A stretch of DNA of 50,018 nucleotides. It comes from Oehlia diaphana (Eukaryota > Glomeromycota > Glomeromycetes > Glomerales > Glomeraceae). Shown piece after piece: positions 23,288 to 32,779 of this stretch. Below the pieces are notes generated by a model that was given only the letters and a program-made list of their open reading frames with translations, made no database searches and was not told the DNA's origin. A program made the translations under genes and the position numbers. Each line of letters opens with the position of its first letter. The stretch's first letter is position 1. The stretch is taken from NCBI GenBank assembly GCA_003833135.1, contig QZLH01000519.1, positions 14,663 through 64,680 on the forward strand, given 5' to 3'.

Positions 23288-23750
23288 TCAAGGTAAATCC
23301 ATAGTAATTGCACAAGCATGGACCTCATATTGAAACATTTGGATCACTAGGTTGGTCCACAACAGCAACTTCAATACTATATGGCCCAAGAAGAGTAAGT
23401 GTCATAACATCATTCGCAGTAATAGTAAATTGCTCTCCTGCTTTAAGTGATTGATTTAAAGCCTGATAATAGATGTTACCTAAAGGAGTTTTGGGAGAGA
23501 TACTGCTTCATTCTAAGGATGGGTTTCCTACGGTTATATCATCTTTACTTAATTTACCGGAAACAGTAAAATTCGCAGAATTCTAAGAAACAGGAGGGTC
23601 AGATGGGACTGTTACAGTGAGTAAGTCAACACCTTTCACATCTTGACATGCATCAAATTTTAGTTTCTCTTTTACGAAGTTGGTGTGGAACGACATTGAT
23701 CATAGAAAATGTATCAAATAAATGAAGACAAAAATAAAATTTCGGTTCAT
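23288..23750 (-). pseudogene. broken ML-domain (MD-2/NPC2-like) secreted lipid-binding protein
   Basis: Reading the minus strand from 23750, the pieces give MNRNFIFVFIYLIHFL (a signal-peptide-like opening), then FDACQDVKGVDLLTVTVPSDPPVS, then SANFTVSGKLSKDDITVGNPSLE, KTPLGNIYYQALNQSLKAGE, TITANDVMTLTLLGPYSIEVAVVD, and a C-terminal HACAITMDLP followed by TGA at 23288-23290. At least three in-frame stops and one frameshift break it. The order and length (about 155 codons) fit the small secreted ML proteins that are numerous in Rhizophagus. Members of this fold bind sterols or phospholipids. The gene was once whole; it is now decayed. Confidence 0.8.
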
Positions 23751-24359
23751 ATTGAAAATAATTAGTTGGAGGTATTTTTTTTATGAATATTATTAAATAT
23801 CTCATTATAATATAATTGCTAATAGCTTGATTTCAGAGTTACTTCCTTTTTATAAAGAACAAAATACAGTATACTGAGTTCCATTAAGAGATTACATTTT
23901 TTTCTAATGGACGATTAATTTTAGATGACGACCGATCTACTTCATTTTACACAAGATCAACATGTGATTTTTAGCGCGGTGTAAATTTTTTGAATTTTAA
24001 TATACTGATTATGTTCCTAATAAAAGTATTTATCATACTTATAGTTATCGAATAAATTATTTCGAAAAACTTTTGACATTGAATATTTTTAAGCGTGACA
24101 AGTGTTGATGATTATAATTAAAATTTTACAATCATAACTTTAACATATTTTCTGGATTAGATATCATATTCATAAAATGCGATCTTGTCATAATTTTTAG
24201 TTTTTAGATTTCACAATTAAACTAACCATAATTCCAAATTTGGATGAAAAACAAAATAAATTTTATTTATTCTTTTCTGTTCTCAAAAAAAAATATTCAA
24301 AGAAAAATAAAGGAAATCATTTTAATCTCTTTTTATAAGAAAACTAGTTAAATATTTAT

Positions 24360-24580
24360 TCACCAGTATAAAATTTTTACATAGTCTTCAGGCGTACCAG
24401 GAACAGATAAGTGAATCTTTTTTTGGATCGAAATAGGTAAATTTGATCGTTCGTTGGTTGACATGACAGAAACTAATGAATGATCTTTTACAATGAAAGA
24501 TATGAAAGATAAACTTTTCAGATCCAATTTCTTGAATATTACAAAAATATTTGTATTCAAACTCATTCGTTTGCATTTTT
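24360..24580 (-). pseudogene. kinase-Sel1 remnant (exon 1 start of loop joined to exon 4 end)
   Basis: On the minus strand one frame reads NIQEIGSEKF, the paralogs' glycine-loop region. Another reads PGTPEDYVKI next to a tyrosine, which is the end of their exon 4. The PGTPEDYVKI wording with the adjacent deletion matches gene 6 best. Everything between has been deleted or scrambled within about 200 nt. It lies in opposite orientation to the intact copies. Confidence 0.7.
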
Positions 24581-24616
24581 ATATTATTTATATCGTGGTT
24601 TCATATAGTAATAAAC

Positions 24617-24639
24617 TTTTTTTTTTTAAAAAAAAAAAA
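24617..24639. repeat. T11-A12 palindromic tract
   Basis: A run of 11 T followed by 12 A. A longer T17-A11 tract lies at 24854-24881, on the other side of the TIR element at 24696-24811. A similar T-A tract is in GatB intron 5 (about 13247-13266). Confidence 0.7.
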
Positions 24640-24695
24640 TAATATAAGTTGATGAGTAAATAATTTTTTTTCGAAATCGAAAATTTTTCTAACTA

Positions 24696-24811
24696 TCACT
24701 GGGGGTGATGATCACCGGTGACTGAAATTATGACAATCGACCAACATTAAACAAATATAGTGCCGGTAAAAATTGATAATTCTGGCCAACGGTGATGATC
24801 ACCCCCGGTGA
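24696..24811. mobile_element. 116-bp TIR element with 22-bp inverted repeats
   Basis: The arms 24696-24717 (starting TCACTGGGGGTGATGATC) and 24790-24811 pair with one mismatch. The interior has no ORF. The GGGGTGAT core is also in the TIR of the MULE at 46534-50010, which makes a Mutator-related MITE possible but unproven. No clear target duplication is seen. Confidence 0.75.
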
Positions 24812-25390
24812 TTTGAAGTAAAAACCAAATTAAAAAATATTCGAACAAAAATATTTTTTTTTTTTTTTTTAAAAAAAAAAAGGATTTCTGAAAATTTTCA
24901 AATTGATGAGCGTGCAAATCCTTTTTTTTACATTTAACACACTAACTTAAATAACCACATTTAGACTTTATTTATTGCAAAGTATATGTGAAGTATATTT
25001 GTGTGATGTTAATTTTATTGTTAATTTACAGCATTAATAAAATTAAACGAAATAAATTCATTGCTTAATAAAAAGTGATTATTTTCATTTAATTATCTAA
25101 AAATTGTTTTCATCATCAAATTGAATTTTACATTATTGCTTACATAAAATGTCTAAGAAAGATATTTATTTTCCAAATTCTTCACTAATATAATAAATGG
25201 ATGAAACAGTAACTTTTATATTTTAATGCAAATATCAGCTTGATCATAATATCACTCATGAAGTTATGTCAACAATTTTTTATCAAACTTTTAATTATCA
25301 AATATTGCGTTCTTAATGGACAAGAAAAATATTTTTACTTATATTTAAATATGGCTAATTTTTAAATACGTTCGAGCGTTTTGAGAATTT

Positions 25391-26716
25391 TTATTTTTTA
25401 ATTACTTGAAATACTTCATAATCATTTACATTAAATTTCCTCACGAATTTCGGGTAAGAACTTTCAAATTTATTAACTATATCAAATACCAAGCTCGTTA
25501 TGATTGTTATTATATAAATCCCAACCACCACCAAATAATGGTGCATAATTCCTGATTTCCATTACTTTTGCATTTTCTATATCCTTCACATCTGCAAAAG
25601 AATATTTAACTATCAAATGTGGACTTACATAATCTAATTAATCCCATTGAAGTGGATTATATCTTCCAACTATTTGTTCTGAATTTTCAATTTTTAAAAA
25701 CGTTCAGTTTAAAAGTTAAAAAAAAATCGAACAACAATAGTAGCTTCTTCATTATCACATTTAGTATGAAATTCTGCAGGTGTATTACTATCTCTACTAG
25801 CACGATAAAGTAAATTGAAATTATAAGGAATATTCCTCACATTATTATAATGTAAATTTTCTTTATTATCGATCCAACTAGCAAAAAGCAAAATAACGAT
25901 TTCTAATTAAAATTGAATCATAATTAGGCTTTGTGATTCTAGGAGATCAATATTAGGCTTCCTATTTCGTGCAATATTAGATTTCACCAATTCATCAGCT
26001 AAATCTTTTGGTAGCAATTCTTGGAATAAATCCGTAATATCCTCATTGCTTCATTTTGTGATGTCTTGTGAAATAGAAGAATTTTTTGAAATACCTCATT
26101 TTAATAGATTATTCCAAATTTCAATTTCATCTAAAACCAAGTCATCTCGCTTTAGAATCAATTTCAATAAAGGCCGCTTTTAAAATTATCGGAATTAAAT
26201 AACATTTCAAGTTCTTCACAAATATTCAAGACAATAATTCCATAATCTGTGAATGATTTATGTTGATAAAGCATTTCGAGAAATTTAATAGAATCTTATT
26301 GCAAAAATTTATCTTTATGATTAATCAAGTATTCTTAAACATGAGAATTGAAGTTAATTTCATCTAATGTCATCAAAAGATCTAATACTTCGGGACCCAG
26401 CAATTTTGTTAAATCAAATAATACTAAACATTATATTTTCATAATTTTACGTTACCTTAAAATAATTTTAAATATTTGAGGAGAAATATTTGATTTTTCA
26501 AAAATACATTTTCCATCTTTTTTATTGGTCCATTCATTGGGGAAATCTGTACAGTAATACTGTGACCTTGTACATAAAATATTCGAATGAGCATGAAATT
26601 CTTAATTCTTTTATATTTTTCATTTTCACCAACGTAGATAATGACATCATATCCTTTTCAGTCGTAAGTAACTTTTTCAGGTCATTAGAAAGATCTTGAA
26701 AATATTCAAAAGACAT
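25391..26716 (-). pseudogene. broken BTB-TLDc domain gene
   Basis: Minus-strand pieces in order: MSFEYFQDLSNDLKKLL (start 26716), a frameshift of about 2 nt inside the expected DYDVIIYVGENEK, NEWTNKKDGKCIFEKSNISP, LTKLLGPEVLDLLM-LDEINFNS, a BACK-like helical part with HKDKFLQ, LKRDDLVLDEIEIW and ITDLFQELLPKDLADELV, then a TLDc domain with FASWIDNKENLHYNNVRNIP, FNLLYRASRDSNTPAEFH, EQIVGRYNPLQWD, YAPLFGGGWDLY and a final NDYEVFQVIKK with TAA at 25391-25393. Several stops and frameshifts break it. BTB proteins are usually cullin-3 adaptors; TLDc is linked to V-ATPase and oxidative-stress functions. This is a large family in Rhizophagus. No intact reading frame longer than about 70 codons survives. 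Confidence 0.88.
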
Positions 26717-27716
26717 ATTTTTATAACAAGAAAGTTTAAGGAAAAACAATTAGTCTATGAAGAATCTATATAACAAAAAAAATTCGGATTACCCTCTCGT
26801 ATAAATAATTGCGCCCAATCTATTCCGTATTTATTAAAATATCGTGATCATATGCATATTTTTGTGACTAATCCAATCTCGGTTAATTAAATTTTATCGA
26901 AAATTTTATGTAAAAAACGATTGTAAATGTGATCAATTCTTAAAAGTTAATTACGTGTATATAAATATGATGTACTGTACATATATATTATATATATTGA
27001 TATATTATTTACGTGTGTTAACTGGAGTTTTCCAACGAAAATAAATTTCGGATGATGCGATCAGTCACAATAGATCATTACCTTTTTTTTTTGTTTTTCT
27101 TACGGTTTTAAACTGAAAAAATATTTTTTCTTTTCAACTTTTTTGTTTCAATACCGATTTTTTTTTTAATTATTTAAATTTTTTGATCGTTTTTTTTGTC
27201 TCACCCTCTAACATAAGTTGTAATTTTTTCAATAGTAAAAAAAATATTTAATTATATTGATTATAAATCATAAATCAGACATGTTTATATCCATAAATAT
27301 AATATGAAGTATTGTTAGTACCATAATCCAAATGGCTTCTCAAATAACGTAAAAAAGATTAGATGACTTTCATGAATCACTTCAATCATTTTTTATTCTT
27401 AACCTTTAATAATCTTTACTTATGAGAAGAATATTTCACAAAAAAATGCGATAATGAGGAGGAAGCTATTAAAACTAATGTTTAAGTCTTCTATTTGAGT
27501 AAATTTATATAATCACTATAAGATACTAAAGTTACTTTAATCTGAAAGTTATTGAATTTAAACAGAATTTTTAGTTCTACTACATAAATAATTATATTAG
27601 AATATAGCGTATTAATAAAAATATCTCACGCGCCATTTTTTACTCTCTTGTCTTATTTAATACTAATTAATATTCAAGTAAGATTATTTTAACTCTCTCA
27701 ACTATTGTTCTACGAT
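26717..27716. other. intergenic, no gene seen
   Basis: AT-rich spacer upstream of the BTB-TLDc pseudogene, with T-rich runs (27080-27200) and a short AT alternation near 26980-27005. No ORF or RNA gene is recognised. Confidence 0.5.
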
Positions 27717-28327
27717 GGTATCCGGACTTTTCGCCAAGTCATTTCTCAGAAGGGATATTTCACCGAAGGGGTATTTCGCCAAAAGGACGTTTCGCCGAAA
27801 TACTATTTCATCAAACTCCATTTTACCGAATTCCATTTTCCGAAGCCATTTTATCAAATGGACATTTCGCCGAAAAATTATTATTTTCGTTTTATACTAG
27901 AAATCTTTTCTAGAAAATATTTGAATTAGCTGATTTTTATTAAGTTTATCTTATAATATATATATATATTTTTTTTTTTACTTACTTTTTCGCGAATAAG
28001 TTTTTTCAGGAAAATAAAGTTATTAATTTATTACTTAACAATTAATATCAGTTACTCGAATGTTAAAGTGATAATATGGAAAGAAAAAATCCCTAAAAGT
28101 AATTTAAATTTTATTTTCATTGCGTGATGAATATTTTTTACAAAAATGTTAATCGCTACCATTTTCAGTTGAAACGTCCATTTTTGCGAAATGGAATTCG
28201 GCGAAATGGACGATTCGGTGAGATGGATTTGTTAAAATGCACTTTCGGCTAAACGTCCATTCAGCGAAATATTCCTTCGGTGAAATATCCCTTCGGCAAA
28301 ATGGCTTCGGTGAAAAATCCGGATACC
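27717..28327. mobile_element. 611-bp foldback element with TTTCGCCGAAA-type repeat arms
   Basis: The outer ends are inverted (GGTATCCGGA at 27717 and its complement ending at 28327). Both arms (27717-27877 and about 28166-28327) consist of diverged 12-20 nt units around 'tttcgccgaaa' and 'tttcaccgaag', in opposite orientation. A 290-nt AT-rich spacer lies between them. Small ORFs across the arms encode only repeat noise. Non-autonomous foldback structure; a shortened relative is at 23171-23240. Confidence 0.8.
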
Positions 28328-28359
28328 TCAAGAATGCATATGTCCGTCTATTTAAAAAA

Positions 28360-29068
28360 GTTTATAACAAAAATTTTTAGGGCTAAAGAAAGCAGCTTAC
28401 TGGTATATAACTTTATATTAGAACAAAAATATAAAGAAAATAAAACCGAAAAAAGATACTTATATTGTACATACAACGTTTCCGTAAGAGTAATGCAAAA
28501 ATTGCAAAATTATGCCTTTTAGACTCAATTTTTTCAATAAACCACCTTTCTGATTATTTGGCATTTTTTCTTTAATCCGTTATATTTAAAAAAATTTCCT
28601 TTAAAAAAATGTATTCTAAGACTTCTAAGTTAGTCTTAACTAAATTATTAATTGAGTTGGTAGATAAAGTTGCCACCCAAATTAAATTCTGATTACTAAC
28701 AACTTAACAATTTCTAAAGTGTAGTATTAAGGATATATGTCGGTCGTACAGTAATTATTTAGAAAATAAGAGAAAATAGGATTTTTATAGACTTGCATAA
28801 AAGAAATCTCACTTAAAATGATAAATTCGATATAGAAGTTAATTTCATGATATTATATGATATGTTTCATAAAAAAAAAAAAAAAAGAAAGAAAAATCTG
28901 GACGCTATGCTAAGTCAAAAATTATTTACGAACAGTCTAACGCAGGACATTGTTACTAAATTTTTTCTGCCACATGAGCATGATACTAATTCATTTTTGA
29001 AAATGTCAGAACGCCAATGGTATAAAATTCTCAAATTTTTAACTTAATTTCTGCAGAAAAACTACTAT
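28360..29068 (+). repeat. duplicated 5' block upstream of the kinase pseudogene
   Basis: Collinear with 17990-18730 and 42280-43490, ending with the promoter words 'tttttctgccacatgagca', 'aattcatttttgaaaatg' and 'cgccaatggtataaaa' (a degraded TATA) and 'ctgcagaaaaact' just before the lost start codon. It holds the empty site (28551-28560) of the MITE seen at 18215-18410. Confidence 0.75.
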
Positions 29069-29640
29069 ACTTGTCCAACAACCACAGATGTTGATCCATG
29101 TATTTTATTTCCATATTTTATCCGTGAATGTATCAATTTTATGGAATTTATAATCTTAAATCATGGAACTTTTCATCTCTCTAACACGGATATCCGTGAA
29201 TGTATCATTTTCACGGAATTTTTACAAAAGTACGGAGAAATAACGAAAATGTTCAGACAAAAATTTTTTATAGGTTAGTATTCAATAAAAGAAGATCCGT
29301 TTTTTATATTCCATCTTTTTTTCCATAAAAGCTCATATTTCCAGAATTACATTTTCCGTGGATGGACTCATTTTTGCAGAGTTTTTATAGAAATAACGGA
29401 TAAAATTTTTTATAGGGCAAAAGAGTGGATTAATTGGATGGAAGAATCAATTGTAAAAAAGCAAATTAGATTCTGAAATTTGGAAAAGTTTATCATGCAA
29501 GTTGGAAAAATTATCATGGTTTTTTGGCATTAAAATCTTTTATATATTTCGACATCACTGCTAAAGAAATTAATAACTTTGCGTCAACATATTTGTTATA
29601 GATTAAACTTAGTTTTAAAGAATATTATAAATTTTTTGAT
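29069..29640 (+). pseudogene. kinase-Sel1 exon 1 pseudogene, split by a repeat
   Basis: The paralogs' ATGTCCAACAA start is here TTGTCCAACAA (about 29069). After about 13 nt of similarity the frame is cut by the repeat at 29084-29416. It resumes as GAGTGGATTAATTGG (EWINW) at about 29420, continues to KKQI, then loses about 45 nt including the glycine loop. The beta-3 strand HGFLALKSF is still readable near 29517-29550, ending at AKEI. Only a trace of exon 2 ('agattaaactta') follows. It was inactivated by start loss, insertion and deletion. Confidence 0.8.
29084..29416. mobile_element. repeat insertion in the kinase pseudogene (two adjacent related units)
   Basis: Two units with similar ends lie side by side. 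One ends near 29275 ('agaaataacg...aaaattttttatagg') and the second ends at 29416 ('agaaataacggataaaattt' then 'tttatagg'). Both repeat the 'tccgtg-atg' words. The second unit (about 29275-29416) is the reverse complement of the element at 11118-11277. No ORF. Confidence 0.6.
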
Positions 29641-30289
29641 TTCTAGGTGTTTAAAAAAATTATGTAATTATAATGTAATTATTCTTAATTAATAAATGCG
29701 TACTTTTTAAAATAAAAAAAAAATTTTAGTTTCGCATCCCCTGATTGCGCGCCCATAAAACGGAGCTGCTTTAGTTTCACAAGTTTGATCGACATATACA
29801 TGCCATTTAAGGTTATGTTGTTATACAAATTGATGATATTGCTTAAAAAGTAACTAGCCAAAATTTGTATCACAATTTGGGCTGAAAAATAGTGTAACTG
29901 ATTGTTTAATTAAGGTTCGTCAAAATTTTTTATAATTTTTTCTTATACTATTCAATTACAACAATCACAATATTATTTATATGCGCTGGTAAATAAAAAA
30001 AAAAATATTTAAAATTATTCATTTCTAATTTTCTATCACAGGCTGTCTAGCTTATTGTGACATATTTTGCTTATATTGAGCGGCATAACCAATTTTGAAT
30101 AGTGGATACTTTTGGTTACTCACTTTCTCCCAAACTACCTTTCTCTACTAATTTCATAAGTTCATATCACATATCTTGCATGCTATATCTATTGCTCTTA
30201 TCTAAATTTCCATTTGCAAATATAATTCCTGAAGTGTATTGGTAGATTTCACTGTTTGAAGACGGATCACAAATTAAATTTCATTGAAA
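29641..30289. other. unrelated filler between the kinase remnant and the Sel1 ORF
   Basis: In intact paralogs this place holds exons 2-4 and the start of exon 5. Here it is unrelated AT-rich DNA without recognised genes. A short minus-strand ORF at 29685-29873 is probably chance. Confidence 0.45.
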
Positions 30290-31210
30290 ATGTCTCAAAT
30301 TATTCAAAATTTTAGTAAATTAAATATAAAAGAAATAAAACCTTCAATTTCATCAAGTCTAATCACAAATGACCTTGAAATAGTGGTTATTGAAATGACT
30401 CTCTTTCTAGAAAATATAGAAGTAGTAAGGAAGAAACATGAAGCTATTAATTATCTTAATGATCATAATTTAACCTCACAAGAATTTTATAATTGGTTAT
30501 TAAATAATCAGGATAATTCAAATTCTATTTTTTTACTTGGAGTATTTAATCATTTTGGAATTGATATTAATGTTGATAAACAAAAGGCATTTGAATTATA
30601 CCAAAATGCAGTAAGTTTAGGAAATGTTTCTGGAATAATTAGTTTAGGATATTGTCATGAAAGAGGAATAGGAACTAATGTTGATAAACAAAAAGCATTT
30701 GAATTATATCAAGAGGCTGCAAATTTAGGAAATTCACGTGGAATATATAATTTGGGAGTTTGTTATAACAATGGAATTGGAACTTGTATTGATAACCAAA
30801 AGGCGTTTGAATTATATCAAAAGGCTGCAAATTTAGGAAGTGTACTTGGAATATATAGTTTAGGATATTGTTATGATAATGGAATTGGAACCAGTATTGA
30901 TAAACAAAAAGCATTTGAGTTATTTCAAAATTCAGCAAATTCTGGAAATGTACTTGGAATATCTAGTTTAGGATATTATTATGAAAAAGGAATTGAAAAC
31001 AATGTTAATCAACAAAAAGCATTTGAATTATATCAACTAGCTGCAAATTTAGGAGGTAGTTTTGCTCAATATAGTCTTGCTCTCATGTATGAAAGTGGAA
31101 AAGGAGTTAAAAAGGATATAAATCAAGCAATTTATTGGTATAAAAAATGTGCTGAACAAGGAGATTTCGATGCTCAAAATAAATTAGATTTATTAGGTAT
31201 ATATATTTGA
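30290..31210 (+). CDS. orphan Sel1-repeat protein (kinase domain lost)
   Basis: An intact ORF of 306 residues from the ATG at 30290 (MSQIIQNFSKLN); a TTG six nt upstream is not used as a start. It equals the 3' part of exon 5 of the kinase-Sel1 genes: the helical linker (about 1-80), then six Sel1 units from SIFLLGVFNHFGI (about 85) to AIYWYKKCAEQGD (about 290). It has no kinase domain and no introns. The upstream DNA is not the normal promoter but filler following the kinase pseudogene. The frame is clean over 920 nt while the kinase part is dead, so it may still be expressed from a new start, or may be a young pseudogene. A stand-alone Sel1 protein would act as a scaffold. Confidence 0.65.
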   Translation: MSQIIQNFSKLNIKEIKPSISSSLITNDLEIVVIEMTLFLENIEVVRKKHEAINYLNDHNLTSQEFYNWLLNNQDNSNSIFLLGVFNHFGIDINVDKQKAFELYQNAVSLGNVSGIISLGYCHERGIGTNVDKQKAFELYQEAANLGNSRGIYNLGVCYNNGIGTCIDNQKAFELYQKAANLGSVLGIYSLGYCYDNGIGTSIDKQKAFELFQNSANSGNVLGISSLGYYYEKGIENNVNQQKAFELYQLAANLGGSFAQYSLALMYESGKGVKKDINQAIYWYKKCAEQGDFDAQNKLDLLGIYI

Positions 31211-32060
31211 TTCATTTAATAAAATTTATTAGTATTATTAATTCATAAGCAATAAAGTAGCAATTAAATAAAAGATGCGAAAACTTTCTATCTAAAAATG
31301 AAATATAAAGGATATGATACTGGCATTGTTACAACTAATATTATCCAATCCAATCTAAATTCACTTCCAAACATAGAGAAGCGCATTTTTATACAGAATC
31401 CAGGTCTTTATATATTATATTTAGTTTATTTCTGTTTAAGTTTTTAAATTATTAATTTAGTGTATTTTTTTACGGTAGTCACTACTATACCATACTTATG
31501 AAATTATTTTTTTTTAATATTTCTTAATATTTATTTCTCAATATCTATATTAAAAATTATTTTTTTTTTAATATTTCTTCTTATATAAATATACACACTT
31601 TTTTACATTTTTATTTGATGTGAAATTGGTTTATATAAAGTATAAAAATAAATCTATTTTATGAAAATAATTTCATTTATTGAAGTTGCAAAAGGATGCT
31701 AGAAAATGTTTATTTATAATTAGGAAGTTATTAACGTTGAATTTACTTTTAGTTTCAAGTCTACCGAGTTTATGTTATATGTAATTACCTTTGAATTCAA
31801 GACTAATAGAAAGTTTTCCTATTGACAGAAATCCCGTAATAAATCAATGCAATAAAAATGAATCTATTCAAAAGAGTTTATAATAAAAAGTTTTAGGGAG
31901 TATAAATCAATTTAACAAACACCTTTTTACTTAAAGAAATAACTTATCGTTAATTAACTTATTTTACTAGAACAAAAACATGTAAAATAAAACCGATCGA
32001 AAAAATATTCTTCATACAAAATATACAGTATATATATACTGCGCATGTAAAAAAGATTCA
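31211..32060 (+). repeat. duplicated 3' flank of the kinase-Sel1 unit (copy after the orphan Sel1 ORF)
   Basis: Matches the 3' flanks of the other copies ('gcaataaagtagcaattaaata', 'gatactggcattgttacaac', 'attatccaa'). The later part (31870-32050) resembles the start of the 5' distal block ('gagtttataataaaaagttt', 'aataaaaccgatcgaaaa'). A pair of 25-nt direct repeats of the type 'aaattattttttttttaata' lies at 31501 and 31555. Confidence 0.6.
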
Positions 32061-32779
32061 TAATATTTTAAAGTTAGTTACAAGATTATTAAATCGAAAT
32101 GAAAAAAAAAAAATAAAATAAATTATTTATTTATTTCAAATGAAAATCAAATTATATATTACCAATACTTTTGTTTTTGTAAATATTAAAGTGTTAAAAT
32201 TTATGGTACAGTATATATCATACTCTTATTAGTAAGGGCCGGCCACTAGCGGTCCTAATGTATGACTCTAGTTATAAGTTAAAAAAAAGAATATATATAT
32301 TAATATTTGAATAAGCCATATAACTGGTTTATTCCCTGCCAATTACACAATAGTAAGTGCTTTATAGTATATCATGAGGATAAATATAGTATATTTTATT
32401 GTTGAATCTTAATTTTCTTTTACTTGGTCTTTTTTTTATTTTAAAAAGATTTTAAAAAATTATTAGAATTTTAAAAAGCTTCAGAACTATTAGTGTTACA
32501 CTTGAAAAATAATATTGAGATTACAAATAAATTAAAAGAAAGTTTTTCTCATTTGGAAAATGCAAATCTTTCTGAATTACTCAAATTTTCAAATCAGTCC
32601 ATAATAGTATAATCACTAGTTAATTTTTACTGCAAAATTTCCTAGAAACGGATAAAATAAATACATATAAAATTTGCTACTCAGTAGACATAACTACATT
32701 TGCATAATCATGTAAATGATGAATAAAATAGAATTATTTAAATTACAAATTGAATTATAAAACTAACTTAATATTGAAA
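32061..32779. other. intergenic between convergent genes
   Basis: No complete gene. A plus-strand 40-codon piece near 32493-32613 (LHLKNNIEITNKLKESF then SHLENANLSELLKFSNQ) reads like a coding remnant but cannot be assigned. The rest is AT-rich 3' flank of the channel gene. Confidence 0.4.

Noticed and set aside
24388..24576. Two overlapping minus-strand small genes
   Set aside because: They are frames of one kinase-Sel1 remnant and do not form a gene.
27717..28327. Possible CRISPR-like array because of regularly spaced repeats
   Set aside because: Units are diverged, without unique spacers of constant length, inverted between arms, and the genome is eukaryotic.
27705..28331. Several 60-74-codon ORFs on both strands with FRRK/ISPK-type repeats
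   Set aside because: They are translations of the foldback arms' 12-20-nt units, open in several frames.
30675..30938. 87-codon minus-strand ORF opposite the Sel1 ORF
   Set aside because: It is the antisense shadow of the regular Sel1 repeats (repeating FQFHY-N-L pattern).
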